Positions 51,132-59,960 are shown, counted from the stretch's first letter. The stretch: 64,000 nucleotides of DNA from Lacrimispora defluvii (GCA_013036995.1 JAAOXG010000021.1:1-64000), one strand, 5' to 3'. Translations and numbers: made by a program. The notes: generated by a model from the letters alone, not told the origin.

Positions 51132-53187
51132 GAGCAATGACGATACAGTCTATGCCACGCTTGAGGAGAACTTCACTAAGGTTGATGGTTCGATGTTCTT
51201 CCTTCCTCGCAGGAACGCTTCGCATACATACCTCGACACAGGTATTGTCAGCGAAAAGCTCCTCTCGGAAGCTATCTTCGAACTGACTATCAACCTAAAC
51301 ATGGCGGCTACTGACTTCAAGGGTATAACCATAAATTTCGGTGAGAATTACCCGGTCAATTTCGACATGGTGAGCAGTAGCGGTCAAGTAATTGAATACA
51401 GAAACAATACCGAGTCCCTTTTCACAACCGAGGAGGTTCTTGAAAACACGACACAAGTCAAGCTGGTCGTTTATTCCATGAAGAACCCTCAGAGCAGACT
51501 TCGTATCTACTCTATCCGCTTCGGTTACGGTCTTGTTTACTACAACAACGATGTTATGAGTTCTTCCCTTGAGAGCTATGTATCTCCCATCGGAGCAGAT
51601 GTGCCGCAGATTGATTTCACGGTACAGCTCAAGAACTACGACCACTACTTCAACGTGGACAATCCGAAATCCGCAATCAACTTCCTTGAAACAGGACAGG
51701 AAATGCAAATCCATTATGGGTATCAGCTCCCGGACTCTGACGAGATTGAGTGGATTATCGGAAATAACCTGTTGTGTTCGGAATGGGAGTCGGACGATTA
51801 TACGGCTACTATCCGTTGCCAAGACATCTTCCGAAACATGGACTCTGAGTTCTATAAGGGAATTTACAACCGCAACGGTATCAGCTATTACGATTTGGCT
51901 GTGGCTGTTCTGAGAGACGCTGGTTTCACAGATTACTATATTGACCCACAGCTCAAGAATCTATACACGAAAAACCCTCTGCCGAGAGTACAGCACAAAG
52001 AAGCGTTGCAGATTATAGCAAATGCCTGTCGATGTGTTCTCTCTCAGACGAGACTCGGTAAGATTCAGATTAAGTCTTCCTTCGTCCCGGAAGCACAGGC
52101 AAGTGCTGAAACCGAAGCGGAATACTCCAATGTAGAAAACATCATGAACACTGAGGTCAAGGACGAGTACGCTTCTCTTGCAACAAATTATGCCGTTGCA
52201 GACGGTTCAATGTTCTTCCTTCCTCGCAACGGTGTTGGTGTTCGTAATACAGGATATGTGTCTGCGGAAATCTCTAACGAGCAATGTGAGTTCGAGAAAA
52301 ACCCGAAAGTCACAATCCGACAGGAAGTTGCCTGTATGTACTACGGAGCAAGATTCACTTTTGGACAGTCTCTCCCTTCTGCGTTCATCATTCGCACCTA
52401 CAACAACGGTGAGCTTGTGAACACGGTGGAAGTTGGAGAAAACGAAATCAGCAAGGTTACAGTAGTTCATACTGAGCTGGACGATTTCGATACCATGGTG
52501 GTCGAGTTCACGAAGACAGCAGAACCTCAGAACCGAATTGTGCTGAATAATTTCAGTTTCGGTGATGTGACTGAGTTCACCATGACAAGAAACGACATGA
52601 CCTCCTCTCCGAAAGCGATAAAGCAGGAGCTTGTAAAAGAGGTTATCGTCCCTGCCTACAGTTATCAGAACGGTGTGCAGGAAGAAAGCCTTATCAGTGA
52701 GGAAGTGACCGTTGCCGTTGGTGACATTACCACATTCTTTGTTGGTGAACCTTCCTACAACTACAGAGCTGTGGTGGACGAAGACGCAAGCGGTGTCACT
52801 ATCTTGGAATGGGGCAACTACTATATCAAGGTACAGTTCAATGTAGCCGGAACGTATCGTTTGGAAATCTTCGGCTACAGATACAAAATCGTTGAGCAGT
52901 ATGCGGTCAAGTCTCTGAATAACAGGGGCAGGACAATCAAGTGGGAAAATCCTCTCATGTCCGACATTGCAATGGCTACAGACCTCGCAGAATGGCTCGG
53001 TGACTATTATGCTTCCGGCATTGAGTACGAGTACAACACGAGGGGAAACCCGGAGCTGGACGTAAACGACATCGTTTATCAAGAGAACGAGTTCCACGAT
53101 GGTATGAAGGTGACTATCTACCGACAGACCCTCAACTTCAATCAAAGTTTTTCGGGCAAGGTCACAGCTCGAAGGTTAGGAGGTTAA
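51132..53187 (+). pseudogene. Phage tail/baseplate protein, N-terminally truncated
   Basis: The open frame runs from junction 2; the first in-frame ATG is inside it (about 51,201), without a ribosome site. About 680 codons remain. An internal duplication is visible: DGSMFFLPRRN (near 51,183) and DGSMFFLPRNG (near 52,201), each followed by a VSxEx...E module and jelly-roll-like strands. The C-terminal part (DLAEWLGDYYASGIEYEY...) resembles tail-tip proteins of Firmicutes siphophages. It may be silent or be translated from an internal start. Confidence 0.7.
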
Positions 53188-53190
53188 GGT

Positions 53191-53622
53191 ATGGCATGGG
53201 AAACCCCGAAAACAGACTGGCATGGCTCGTCTGACAGCGAAGGTGTTTACACCGGGGACAGATTCAATGCGGTGGATTTCAACCGTATCAAGAACAACCT
53301 TGACTATCTCCGGGAGCTGGCAATCAAACTCTATGACGAGTTTTCCATTGTCTCTCTCGGAGCTGACCGAACCCCGGTAGATTACTTCTATGCTGACGAA
53401 ATCAATCAGCTCGAAGAAAACCTCAAGACTGTGAACGAAAACTCCCTTCGAAGGTCGTATGGCAATGCGCCTACTTATGTAGATAACGGAAATACGATGG
53501 ATTTCGTAGAACTGAATCGACTGGAAGGTGCAATCCTCGACCTTTATGACAGGCTCACAAATGAGCTGGAAGGGAGAAGAATGTTGACATGGAACTTTGG
53601 AATGAAAGGAGGAGACTTGTAA
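53191..53622 (+). CDS. Phage tail-tip structural protein
   Basis: 143 residues. Begins MAWETPKTDWHG and carries TGDRFNAVDFNRIKNNLDYL, a short module that returns in a variant form in the next gene (FFGAKDANRMNEAL), and again FVELNRLEGAILDL here. Predicted helices and short coiled segments. Position after the tail protein suggests a baseplate/connector part. No enzyme motif. Confidence 0.6.
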   Translation: MAWETPKTDWHGSSDSEGVYTGDRFNAVDFNRIKNNLDYLRELAIKLYDEFSIVSLGADRTPVDYFYADEINQLEENLKTVNENSLRRSYGNAPTYVDNGNTMDFVELNRLEGAILDLYDRLTNELEGRRMLTWNFGMKGGDL

Positions 53623-54318
53623 ATGGCTTGGGAACTGTTACCTGTGAATTACACTGACGCTGTTTGGAGCGGACTCAAGAGATACAACGAAGTCCGAAAT
53701 GAGGACGGAACGGTATCTTTCCAAGACGTGACAGTGTACAGCAACAAGGAGACATCGTTCTTTGGTGCGAAGGACGCAAACCGCATGAACGAAGCTCTGA
53801 ACACACTCATGTCCATGGTGGAGAACGGCACTGACCTTTACACTGCTTTTCAGAATTACTTCAACACTCAGAAGGGTTTGTTTGAGGACACCGCAAATGC
53901 GACTCAGCAGGACTTCAATGAGTACGTTGACGGTCTGAAAGCCGAAGGTGATTCTGTAATTCTCACCATCAAGACTGATTACCGTAATGAAATCACTGAT
54001 TTTGAGAATCAGCAGGAGCAACTTTTCACCACTTGGTTTGAGTTTGTCAAGGGTCAGTTGGGCGAAGATGTTGCCGGAAAGTTGCAGAATCAGATTAACG
54101 CACTGGACATCAAAACTGACGGCTTCGAAGCTCGAAACACTACTTTCTCTGAGGACGGCAAGACCATCACAGAGACCTACGGTGTTAAGAGAATCGAGAC
54201 GGAGTTTGTGTCCGACAGCACCATCGTTCAGAAACTTTATGACAACGATGTGCTTACCAAGACAAAGACCATCACATTCAGTGCTGATGGATTAAGTATT
54301 AAGGAGGACGTGAAATAA
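53623..54318 (+). CDS. Phage tail-fibre-like protein with coiled coil
   Basis: 231 residues. N-terminal half shares the MAWE start and the FxAxDxNRM module with the preceding gene. The middle (90-160) is helical with a coiled coil; the C-terminal part has short beta repeats (TFSEDGKTITETYG and TFSADGLSIKED). Likely an adaptor below the receptor-binding protein. Its stop overlaps the next ATG (TAATG). Confidence 0.6.
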   Translation: MAWELLPVNYTDAVWSGLKRYNEVRNEDGTVSFQDVTVYSNKETSFFGAKDANRMNEALNTLMSMVENGTDLYTAFQNYFNTQKGLFEDTANATQQDFNEYVDGLKAEGDSVILTIKTDYRNEITDFENQQEQLFTTWFEFVKGQLGEDVAGKLQNQINALDIKTDGFEARNTTFSEDGKTITETYGVKRIETEFVSDSTIVQKLYDNDVLTKTKTITFSADGLSIKEDVK

Positions 54319-56249
54319 TGGGTTGGGCAGAAGCAAAATGGACTGTAGACCAAATCTTGCAGAAGATTGGTCAAGCCCCTAACAACATGAGAGCGTTTAC
54401 CGCTTTCTCGGTATCTAAGACCGAAATCGGTTTGAAATTTCTCGAACCCGAAGACAGCTATTCTGACGGAAATCTGATTTGTTCCGTTGGTGGTGTCATG
54501 ATTCGCATGAGCGAGACTGGCTATCCTACGAACACTTCCGAAGGGGAGCTGGTAATCGACAACAAAGAACTCGGAAAGTACGAGACAGAGGAGTTCGTAG
54601 TGGGAGGACTCGTTGAGGGAAAAACCTATTACTTCTCCGCTTTCCCTTATTCCACACAAGGTGTTTTCAACCTTGCCACGAATGAAAGCAATCATGCGAG
54701 TGCCGCTCCTGCGGACGGAGAAAAGGTCAATATCACAATCAATATTGACGATGATTCCGCTTTCAACAGCGTGTCTGTCACCTGTGTGAACGAGACGGAC
54801 GGAACGAAAACAAAGAGTGCTACTCTGACTGCAACTCAGAGAACCTGTTCTTTCACCGTTCCCATCGGTGACACCTACCATATCGAGTACGGTGCGGAAG
54901 ATGGTTACTCCAAGCCGGACAACACCGTCTCCAAGGTTTCCGTGGCTGGTGCTACCACTGACTACGAAGCAACCTATTACTACTTCACTGCAACCATCAA
55001 CGTGACATTCCCTGCTGGTGCAACGCTCACTTGTGCAAGTGGTGGTACTACCTACACCGCAACGACCTCTACAGGCTCTTACCAGTTCAAGGTACACGCA
55101 GTCGGTACATGGGTTGTCACTGCAACGCAGAACGGCGAGAGCGTTTCCAGCAATGTTGTTATCACTTCCGATGGACAGACCGAAAGCATTGAGCTTTCCT
55201 TCGTAAAAATCTACGGTATCAGCAGAGACAAGACCGCTTCTTCTCCTGTATGGGCGAGAACCGATGAAGCTGTTGGCATGACTGCTACTGCTTCCGTAGG
55301 TGCGACTGCCGGGGCAAGTAATTTCGGCAACTGCTATCCTTGGTCGGGAATTGCAAGAGAAACACTTTCCACCGGGGACGTGATGGTGAAGATTCCGAAG
55401 TTCTACTTCCAGCGTTATCGTGAGGGTAATATCGAGCATATTCGAATTGCCGACAAGAAGACTACCGGATTCGAACTTCACCCTGCTTTCAATCACACTG
55501 GTGTCGAAGTAGATTACATCTATGTCGGCGCATACAAGACTTCCAGCAATAACAAGTCTGTCTCCGGCGCAAGTCCTCAAGTGTCTCAGACAAGAGCAAC
55601 CTTCCGTTCCAATGCAAAGGCAAAGGGAGCTGGTTGGAGTCTTTGGGACGTTGCCGTCCTCTCTGCGATTCAGATGTTGATGTTGGTAGAGTTCGCTACC
55701 AATAATATGCAGTCTGCAATCGGTAGAGGTTACTGTGACAGCAATAGTGCCGCAATCAGCACAGGCTCTTGCAACAGCGTTGCGAACCTCACTGGCAGAC
55801 CTGCCGGAACGGACGGTAAGGTGGACGTTGTTTGGAGAGGTATCGAAGGTCTGTGGGGCAATGTTTGGGAATGGGTCGATGGTGTCAACTGGAACGATGG
55901 TACTTACTACGTTTGCAATGACCCTTCCAAGTACGCAGACGATACCGCAACGAACTACACCGCACTTTCCTTCAAGGGAGCAACGAACTGGTCTTCTTCC
56001 TACATCACTGAGGAAGGTCTTGACACAGGAGATAACGAACACGTTATGCTCCCTGCCGCCGCTGGCAGTGGTAGCGAGTCCACATACGACTGTGACGCTT
56101 GCTGGTCTTCTACAGGTTGGAGGGTTTTCCGACACGGCGGTTTTTGGGATCTTGGTTCGCTATGCGGTCTGTTTACGGCTATTTTGAGCGATACTTCGTC
56201 CGATTCGTACACGGACATTGGCTCTCGCCTGCTTTATATCCCCTCCTAA
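54318..56249 (+). CDS. DGR variable protein: tail receptor-binding protein with C-type-lectin/FGE-like C-terminus
   Basis: 643 residues. N-terminal tail-attachment part (1-130), two or three Ig/PEGA-like beta domains (about 135-300, Thr/Ser-rich), then a formylglycine-enzyme/C-type-lectin-like domain (about 320-643) with GLWGNVWEWVDG and the terminal WRVFRHGG. The last 38 variable-repeat residues (603-640) are encoded by the variable repeat. Changes versus the template fall on surface codons: Asn to Phe, Leu, Ile, Ser, Asp, Tyr and others. This is the target gene class of DGRs: it diversifies binding of the phage to host surface receptors. Confidence 0.92.
   Translation: MGWAEAKWTVDQILQKIGQAPNNMRAFTAFSVSKTEIGLKFLEPEDSYSDGNLICSVGGVMIRMSETGYPTNTSEGELVIDNKELGKYETEEFVVGGLVEGKTYYFSAFPYSTQGVFNLATNESNHASAAPADGEKVNITINIDDDSAFNSVSVTCVNETDGTKTKSATLTATQRTCSFTVPIGDTYHIEYGAEDGYSKPDNTVSKVSVAGATTDYEATYYYFTATINVTFPAGATLTCASGGTTYTATTSTGSYQFKVHAVGTWVVTATQNGESVSSNVVITSDGQTESIELSFVKIYGISRDKTASSPVWARTDEAVGMTATASVGATAGASNFGNCYPWSGIARETLSTGDVMVKIPKFYFQRYREGNIEHIRIADKKTTGFELHPAFNHTGVEVDYIYVGAYKTSSNNKSVSGASPQVSQTRATFRSNAKAKGAGWSLWDVAVLSAIQMLMLVEFATNNMQSAIGRGYCDSNSAAISTGSCNSVANLTGRPAGTDGKVDVVWRGIEGLWGNVWEWVDGVNWNDGTYYVCNDPSKYADDTATNYTALSFKGATNWSSSYITEEGLDTGDNEHVMLPAAAGSGSESTYDCDACWSSTGWRVFRHGGFWDLGSLCGLFTAILSDTSSDSYTDIGSRLLYIPS
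56124..56235 (+). repeat. DGR variable repeat (VR)
   Basis: 112 nt at the 3' end of the target gene, matching 56346-56457. All 14 differences sit at adenines of the template, with no other mismatch. Homology ends at position 56235, 12 bp before the stop codon; the 3' part ATTGGCTCTCGCCT would include the initiation site for mutagenic copying. Confidence 0.93.
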
Positions 56250-56254
56250 GGGGG

Positions 56255-56277
56255 TGTGGGGGATTCTCTCCCCCACA
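56255..56277. other. Hairpin/cruciform next to the VR
   Basis: GTGGGGGA (56256-56263) and TCCCCCAC (56269-56276) pair perfectly around TTCTC, extended by one T-A pair. It starts 6 bp after the target gene stop. In the Bordetella phage DGR, a short GC-rich inverted repeat just downstream of VR enhances retrohoming; this element has the same place and size. It could also end transcription. Confidence 0.7.
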
Positions 56278-56345
56278 TAAGTGGGTGAACATACAACAGT
56301 AAAGGAAAAGAACTTATAAGGTCTTTAAGGCGAACAGTAAAGCGA

Positions 56346-56457
56346 GTTTTCCAACACGGCGGTAATTGGGATAATGGTTCGAAATGCGGTCTGTTTACGG
56401 CTAATTTGAACAATACTTCGTCCAATTCGAACACGAACATTGGCTCTCGCCTACTTT
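56346..56457 (+). ncRNA. DGR template repeat (TR) RNA region
   Basis: 112-nt template. Read in the VR frame it is rich in AAT/AAC codons (nine Asn codons), the usual way to focus adenine mutagenesis on chosen codons. It lies between the target gene and the reverse transcriptase, 110 bp after the VR, in the same orientation. The functional RNA should also include flanks towards the RT; a small stem (56521-56526 with 56548-56553) lies in that spacer. Confidence 0.9.
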
Positions 56458-56568
56458 TGTTAGCACTACACACAATAATGCTGTCTCGCCGTACCCATTG
56501 GTAAAAAATAGTTTGGAGGGATAGGGTTAGTAGGTTCTTCTCGAAAGCCCTATAAGAAACAAAAGCAA

Positions 56569-57666
56569 ATGAAAAGATTTGGTTTCCTATACGAAAAGAT
56601 AGTCTCAGTGGAGAACTGCAAACAGGCTATCATCAATGCTTCGAAGCACAAGAGGAAACGCAAAGTGGTTAAGGAGATAAACGATAACCTTGACTATTAT
56701 GCAAAAGACCTCTCGGAGCGGTTGATTCGTTTGGATTTCCTCACACCCTACAGGACTCGTATCATCAAGGACGGTCTGTCCGGCAAGGAGAGGGAGCTAC
56801 AGATTCCTTCTTTTTACCCCGACCAGTGCGCTCACCACGCAATCGTGCAGATACTTCAACCTATCTTCATGAAATCGTCCTACCATTGGAGTTGTGCCAA
56901 TATCCCGAACAGGGGTATCGACCACGCTTGCAAGGGAGTAGAACGAGCTACCATGAGGGACATAAAACACGCTAAGTATTGCGTGAAGATGGACATAAGT
57001 AAGTTCTATCCTTCAATTCCCCATGACAAACTCAAGGCTCGTCTGCGAGAGAAAATCAAAGACGAAAAAGCACTACAGATAATCTATAAGGTGATTGACT
57101 CCCATTCTCCGGGAATACCGATTGGGAATTACACTTCACCTTGGTTTGCAGAGTTCTACTTGCAACCGCTGGACAACTACATCAAGCAGGAGCTTGGTGT
57201 GAAGCACTACATTCGTTATGCTGACGATTTGGTGCTTATCGGCAATAACAAGAAGAAACTACGCAAGGCAATGTACGGAGTCATTGACTTCGTGAATGGA
57301 TTGGGTCTGACTGTGAAGCATGACTACCAGCTCTACCGTATTCAACGAAACTGCAAGGACAGGAAGCACCGCAGAGGTAGAAAGATTGACTTTGTGGGTC
57401 GTTGCTTCGGTATCAGAGTCACCACGATTCGCAAGAGACGTGCTTTGGCACTCATGAGACAGAGCAGATTCATTCAAAAACTACAGCGGCAAAACCGCCC
57501 TGTGTCGTACAGAATAGCTTCCGGGTTCTTATCTCGAAGTTCCTGTTTCAAACATACTGACTCCAAGGCTATGAAGGAGAAGTATTACGACACCGTAAAC
57601 ATCAAAAAGTTGAAGGAGGTAATCAGCAATGAGAGTAAAAGGAAATGTCTCGCCCAATGTGCTTGA
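56569..57666 (+). CDS. DGR reverse transcriptase
   Basis: 365 residues. Starts MKRFGFLYEKIVSVENC, the usual beginning of DGR RTs. Catalytic Asp in motif A KMDISKFYPSI (Asp142) and YADD (217-220); motif 4 reads IGNYTSPW where many DGR RTs have a SQ. A basic thumb follows (RRGRKIDFVGRCFG). It copies the TR RNA with adenine-specific errors. The VR-TR pattern next to it makes a retron or group II intron enzyme unlikely. There is no clear ribosome site at the ATG. The 3' end overlaps the next gene. Confidence 0.93.
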   Translation: MKRFGFLYEKIVSVENCKQAIINASKHKRKRKVVKEINDNLDYYAKDLSERLIRLDFLTPYRTRIIKDGLSGKERELQIPSFYPDQCAHHAIVQILQPIFMKSSYHWSCANIPNRGIDHACKGVERATMRDIKHAKYCVKMDISKFYPSIPHDKLKARLREKIKDEKALQIIYKVIDSHSPGIPIGNYTSPWFAEFYLQPLDNYIKQELGVKHYIRYADDLVLIGNNKKKLRKAMYGVIDFVNGLGLTVKHDYQLYRIQRNCKDRKHRRGRKIDFVGRCFGIRVTTIRKRRALALMRQSRFIQKLQRQNRPVSYRIASGFLSRSSCFKHTDSKAMKEKYYDTVNIKKLKEVISNESKRKCLAQCA

Positions 57667-57946
57667 CATCGAAAGCTACCGCCCTATTCCGGGGTATGTT
57701 GAAGCAAGGCTTCGTGAGAACATCAATGAGGTAACTGTGGTCGATGAAATGACTGAGCAGGAAATCAAGATGTTCGAGTATGACGAGTACACGTTCGTCA
57801 TTCGTGAGCGTGAGGGCTTGCGTGAGGACATCGAAGCAAACATGGCTGACTGGCTGGTGACAGGCAGAACGCTCGAAGTCAACGAGGGAGCAAGTATCAT
57901 ACAGGATATGAAAGCGGCTCTCGAAATTATGGGGGTGAATGAATAA
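57629..57946 (+). CDS. Phage protein after the DGR (unknown)
   Basis: 105 residues from the ATG at 57629, 9 nt after GGAGG, within the end of the RT gene. Contains RPIPGYVEARLRENINEV and an acidic middle; resembles small XkdW-like proteins encoded near tail-fibre genes. Not like the four-helix, basic Avd accessory protein of DGRs. Its stop overlaps the next ATG (TAATG). Confidence 0.6.
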   Translation: MRVKGNVSPNVLDIESYRPIPGYVEARLRENINEVTVVDEMTEQEIKMFEYDEYTFVIREREGLREDIEANMADWLVTGRTLEVNEGASIIQDMKAALEIMGVNE

Positions 57947-58377
57947 TGGCACAGTCTTATATCGAAAATGCAAGAGCAATCAGAGAAGCAATGGACTTCG
58001 CAGGAGCTACTCTCAGTGAGGAAAATGCACTGGTGTGTGTACACCTCTACCGTCCTTGGTCTGTCGGTGTCACCTACAAAGTGAACGAGTATCTGACCTA
58101 TGGAAAAAACTCTGTTGGAGACCCACAGCTTTATAAGGTGGTGCAAGAACACACCTCTCAAGCCGACTGGACTCCCGACATCGTTCCTGCTCTTTTCACG
58201 GCTATAGGCTTGGACGAAGAAGGTTATCCAGTGTGGTCTCAGCCCACAGGAGCGCATGACGCTTACAACAGAGGAGACATTGTGGACTACAACGGTGTCC
58301 TCTATGAATCCCTCATTGACGGCAATGTCTATTCTCCCGACACCTATCCTGCCGGGTGGACAGAGTATTCCGTATAA
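57946..58377 (+). CDS. Phage protein with chitin-binding-like (CBM5/12) modules
   Basis: 143 residues. Helical start (1-35), then two short modules: RPWSVGVTYKVNEYLTYG...LYKVVQEHTSQADWTPD and AYNRGDIVDYNGVLYESLIDG...YPAGWTEY. The pattern (YxxGDxVxYxGxxYxxxxDxxxxxPxxxPxxW) is that of CBM5/12-like carbohydrate-binding modules common in phage tail proteins. It may bind cell-wall polysaccharide. Downstream of the tail-fibre region. Confidence 0.7.
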   Translation: MAQSYIENARAIREAMDFAGATLSEENALVCVHLYRPWSVGVTYKVNEYLTYGKNSVGDPQLYKVVQEHTSQADWTPDIVPALFTAIGLDEEGYPVWSQPTGAHDAYNRGDIVDYNGVLYESLIDGNVYSPDTYPAGWTEYSV

Positions 58378-58395
58378 CGGTAAGGAGGACAGGAT

Positions 58396-58716
58396 ATGGT
58401 TTCAGAGACAACAATAATCGTAAGTATCATCGGTGCTGTGTTTGCAAGCACAGGGTTTTGGGCTTTCCTCACAGCAATGATTCAGAGGAGAGACAGAAAA
58501 GAAAGTGCGGAAGCGCAAATGCTCAAGGGTCTCGGACACGACAGGATTTGTTACCTCGGCTCGTGCTACATACAGCAGGGGTACATCACGAAGGACGATT
58601 ACGAAAACCTTCATGACTACCTGTTTGTCCCTTACAAGAAACTCGGCGGTAATGGCACAGCAGAAAAGATTATGAAAGAGGTGGACAAATTACCGCTTAG
58701 AGAAATGGAGGAATAA
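58396..58716 (+). CDS. Small phage membrane protein
   Basis: 106 residues. One N-terminal helix (about 5-27), then a charged cytoplasmic part RRDRKESAEAQML and DDYENLHDYLFVPYKKLGGNGTAEKIM. AAGGAGG precedes the ATG. Such proteins are common just ahead of the lysis module in Firmicutes phages; a holin-related role is possible but not shown. Confidence 0.65.
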   Translation: MVSETTIIVSIIGAVFASTGFWAFLTAMIQRRDRKESAEAQMLKGLGHDRICYLGSCYIQQGYITKDDYENLHDYLFVPYKKLGGNGTAEKIMKEVDKLPLREMEE

Positions 58717-58718
58717 AA

Positions 58719-59669
58719 ATGGCTTACACAAACAGTTCTTTGGTAACGTACAAGCGGCTCACGAACAATCGTACAAGCCCTCGTAACCATGCGATTGACA
58801 CAATTACAATCCATTGCATTGTCGGGCAGTGGACGGCAAAACAGGGCTGTGACTACTTCGCCACGACTGATAGGCAGTGTTCCGCCAACTATGTCGTAGG
58901 TAAGGACGGTTCTATCGGACTGTCTGTCGAGGAGAAAGACCGCTCTTGGTGTTCCTCCAATGCCGCAAACGACAATCGTGCAATCACCATCGAAGTAGCA
59001 AGCGATACTTCTCACCCTTATGCCGTTACCGACAAGGCTTATGAAGCTCTCATTAAGCTGGTGGCTGACATTTGCAAGCGTAACGGTATTAAGAAGCTCC
59101 TGTGGGAAGCGGACAAGTCCCTTGTCGGACAGGTGGATAAGCAGAACATGACTGTTCACCGCTGGTTCGCCAACAAAGCGTGTCCGGGTGATTATCTCTA
59201 CAACCGCCACGGAGAAATCGCTGAGAAAGTGAACGCTATCCTTGGTGGTTCTTCCGCAGGAGAGGATAAGGAGACTCCTGTCACTACGGCTACGTTGTAT
59301 CGTGTCCGTAAGACATGGGCTGACGCTAAGAGTCAGAAGGGTGCTTTCAAGAATCTGTCTCTCGCAAAAGCCTGTGCCGACAAAAATCCGGGGTATTCTG
59401 TGTTCGATGAAAACGGCAAGGTCGTTTACTCCAACAGTGTATCTCAGACGGAAGACGGAGTGTTCACACCTTACAAGGTGAAGGTAACTGATTCTGCTCT
59501 CAATATTCGCAAGGGAGCTGGCACAAATTATGCTGTAAGCGGAGTTATCCGGGACAAGGGTGTCTACACCATTGTCGATGAAGCAAACGGCACAGGAGCT
59601 ACGAAGTGGGGCAAGCTCAAGAGCGGTGCTGGTTGGATTTCTCTCGATTACACCAAGAGGTTGGTATAG
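58719..59669 (+). CDS. Endolysin: N-acetylmuramoyl-L-alanine amidase with SH3 domain
   Basis: 316 residues. Amidase_2/PGRP domain (1-175): zinc ligand His in ITIHCIVG, QCSANYVVGKDG, then MTVHRWFANKACPGDYL with the second His and the Cys ligand. A linker with a SPOR-like part (about 190-235; FKNLSLAKACADKNPGYSVFDENG) is followed by an SH3b domain (about 245-315; LNIRKGAGTNYAVSGVI). Cuts the peptidoglycan stem at lysis. Complete. Confidence 0.93.
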   Translation: MAYTNSSLVTYKRLTNNRTSPRNHAIDTITIHCIVGQWTAKQGCDYFATTDRQCSANYVVGKDGSIGLSVEEKDRSWCSSNAANDNRAITIEVASDTSHPYAVTDKAYEALIKLVADICKRNGIKKLLWEADKSLVGQVDKQNMTVHRWFANKACPGDYLYNRHGEIAEKVNAILGGSSAGEDKETPVTTATLYRVRKTWADAKSQKGAFKNLSLAKACADKNPGYSVFDENGKVVYSNSVSQTEDGVFTPYKVKVTDSALNIRKGAGTNYAVSGVIRDKGVYTIVDEANGTGATKWGKLKSGAGWISLDYTKRLV

Positions 59670-59959
59670 TGAGAACGAGATACAGGCGCAGGAGAAAAGA
59701 AAAATTGGAGTTCTCGAAGAAGATACTTATTTTTGCGGCAATCGTGAATGTGGTCGTAATTGTATTCACTCTCGTTATGGTGTGGAGAACTTGCGACCTA
59801 TCACCGCTGGCATATCTTATCCCGGCAGTTGCCGCAGAAACCGCAACAGGCACAGGATTCTATTACGCAAAGGCAAAGGTAGAAAATCGTATTAAGCTCA
59901 TGAAGCAAAACAAGGTAGAATTGACCGAAAATTCTTTCAACGAAACAGGAGGATATTAA
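59669..59959 (+). CDS. Small phage membrane protein next to the endolysin
   Basis: 96 residues from the GTG at 59669, overlapping the amidase stop by one base with AAGAGG upstream. Basic start, two hydrophobic segments (about 17-38 and 45-62), a charged tail. Possibly a second holin-like or accessory lysis protein. A longer in-frame start lies inside the amidase gene and is less likely. Confidence 0.6.
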   Translation: MRTRYRRRRKEKLEFSKKILIFAAIVNVVVIVFTLVMVWRTCDLSPLAYLIPAVAAETATGTGFYYAKAKVENRIKLMKQNKVELTENSFNETGGY

Positions 59960-59960
59960 C

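Noticed and set aside
52207-53145. Long minus-strand frame opposite the tail protein
   Set aside because: Same reason: a shadow frame without start signals or domain pattern.
54237-56135. A 632-codon frame on the minus strand across the DGR target gene
   Set aside because: It is a mirror of the target gene's codon bias. No ribosome site, low-complexity Cys/Ser/Val-rich translation, and it overlaps a well-supported gene.
56569-57666. RT taken as a retron or group II intron enzyme
   Set aside because: There is no msr/msd-like inverted structure or intron domain, while the adenine-specific VR/TR pair next to it explains it fully.
57629-57946. Gene after the RT taken as Avd
   Set aside because: Avd is a basic four-helix protein, usually between VR and RT. 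This product is acidic and resembles a tail-associated protein.
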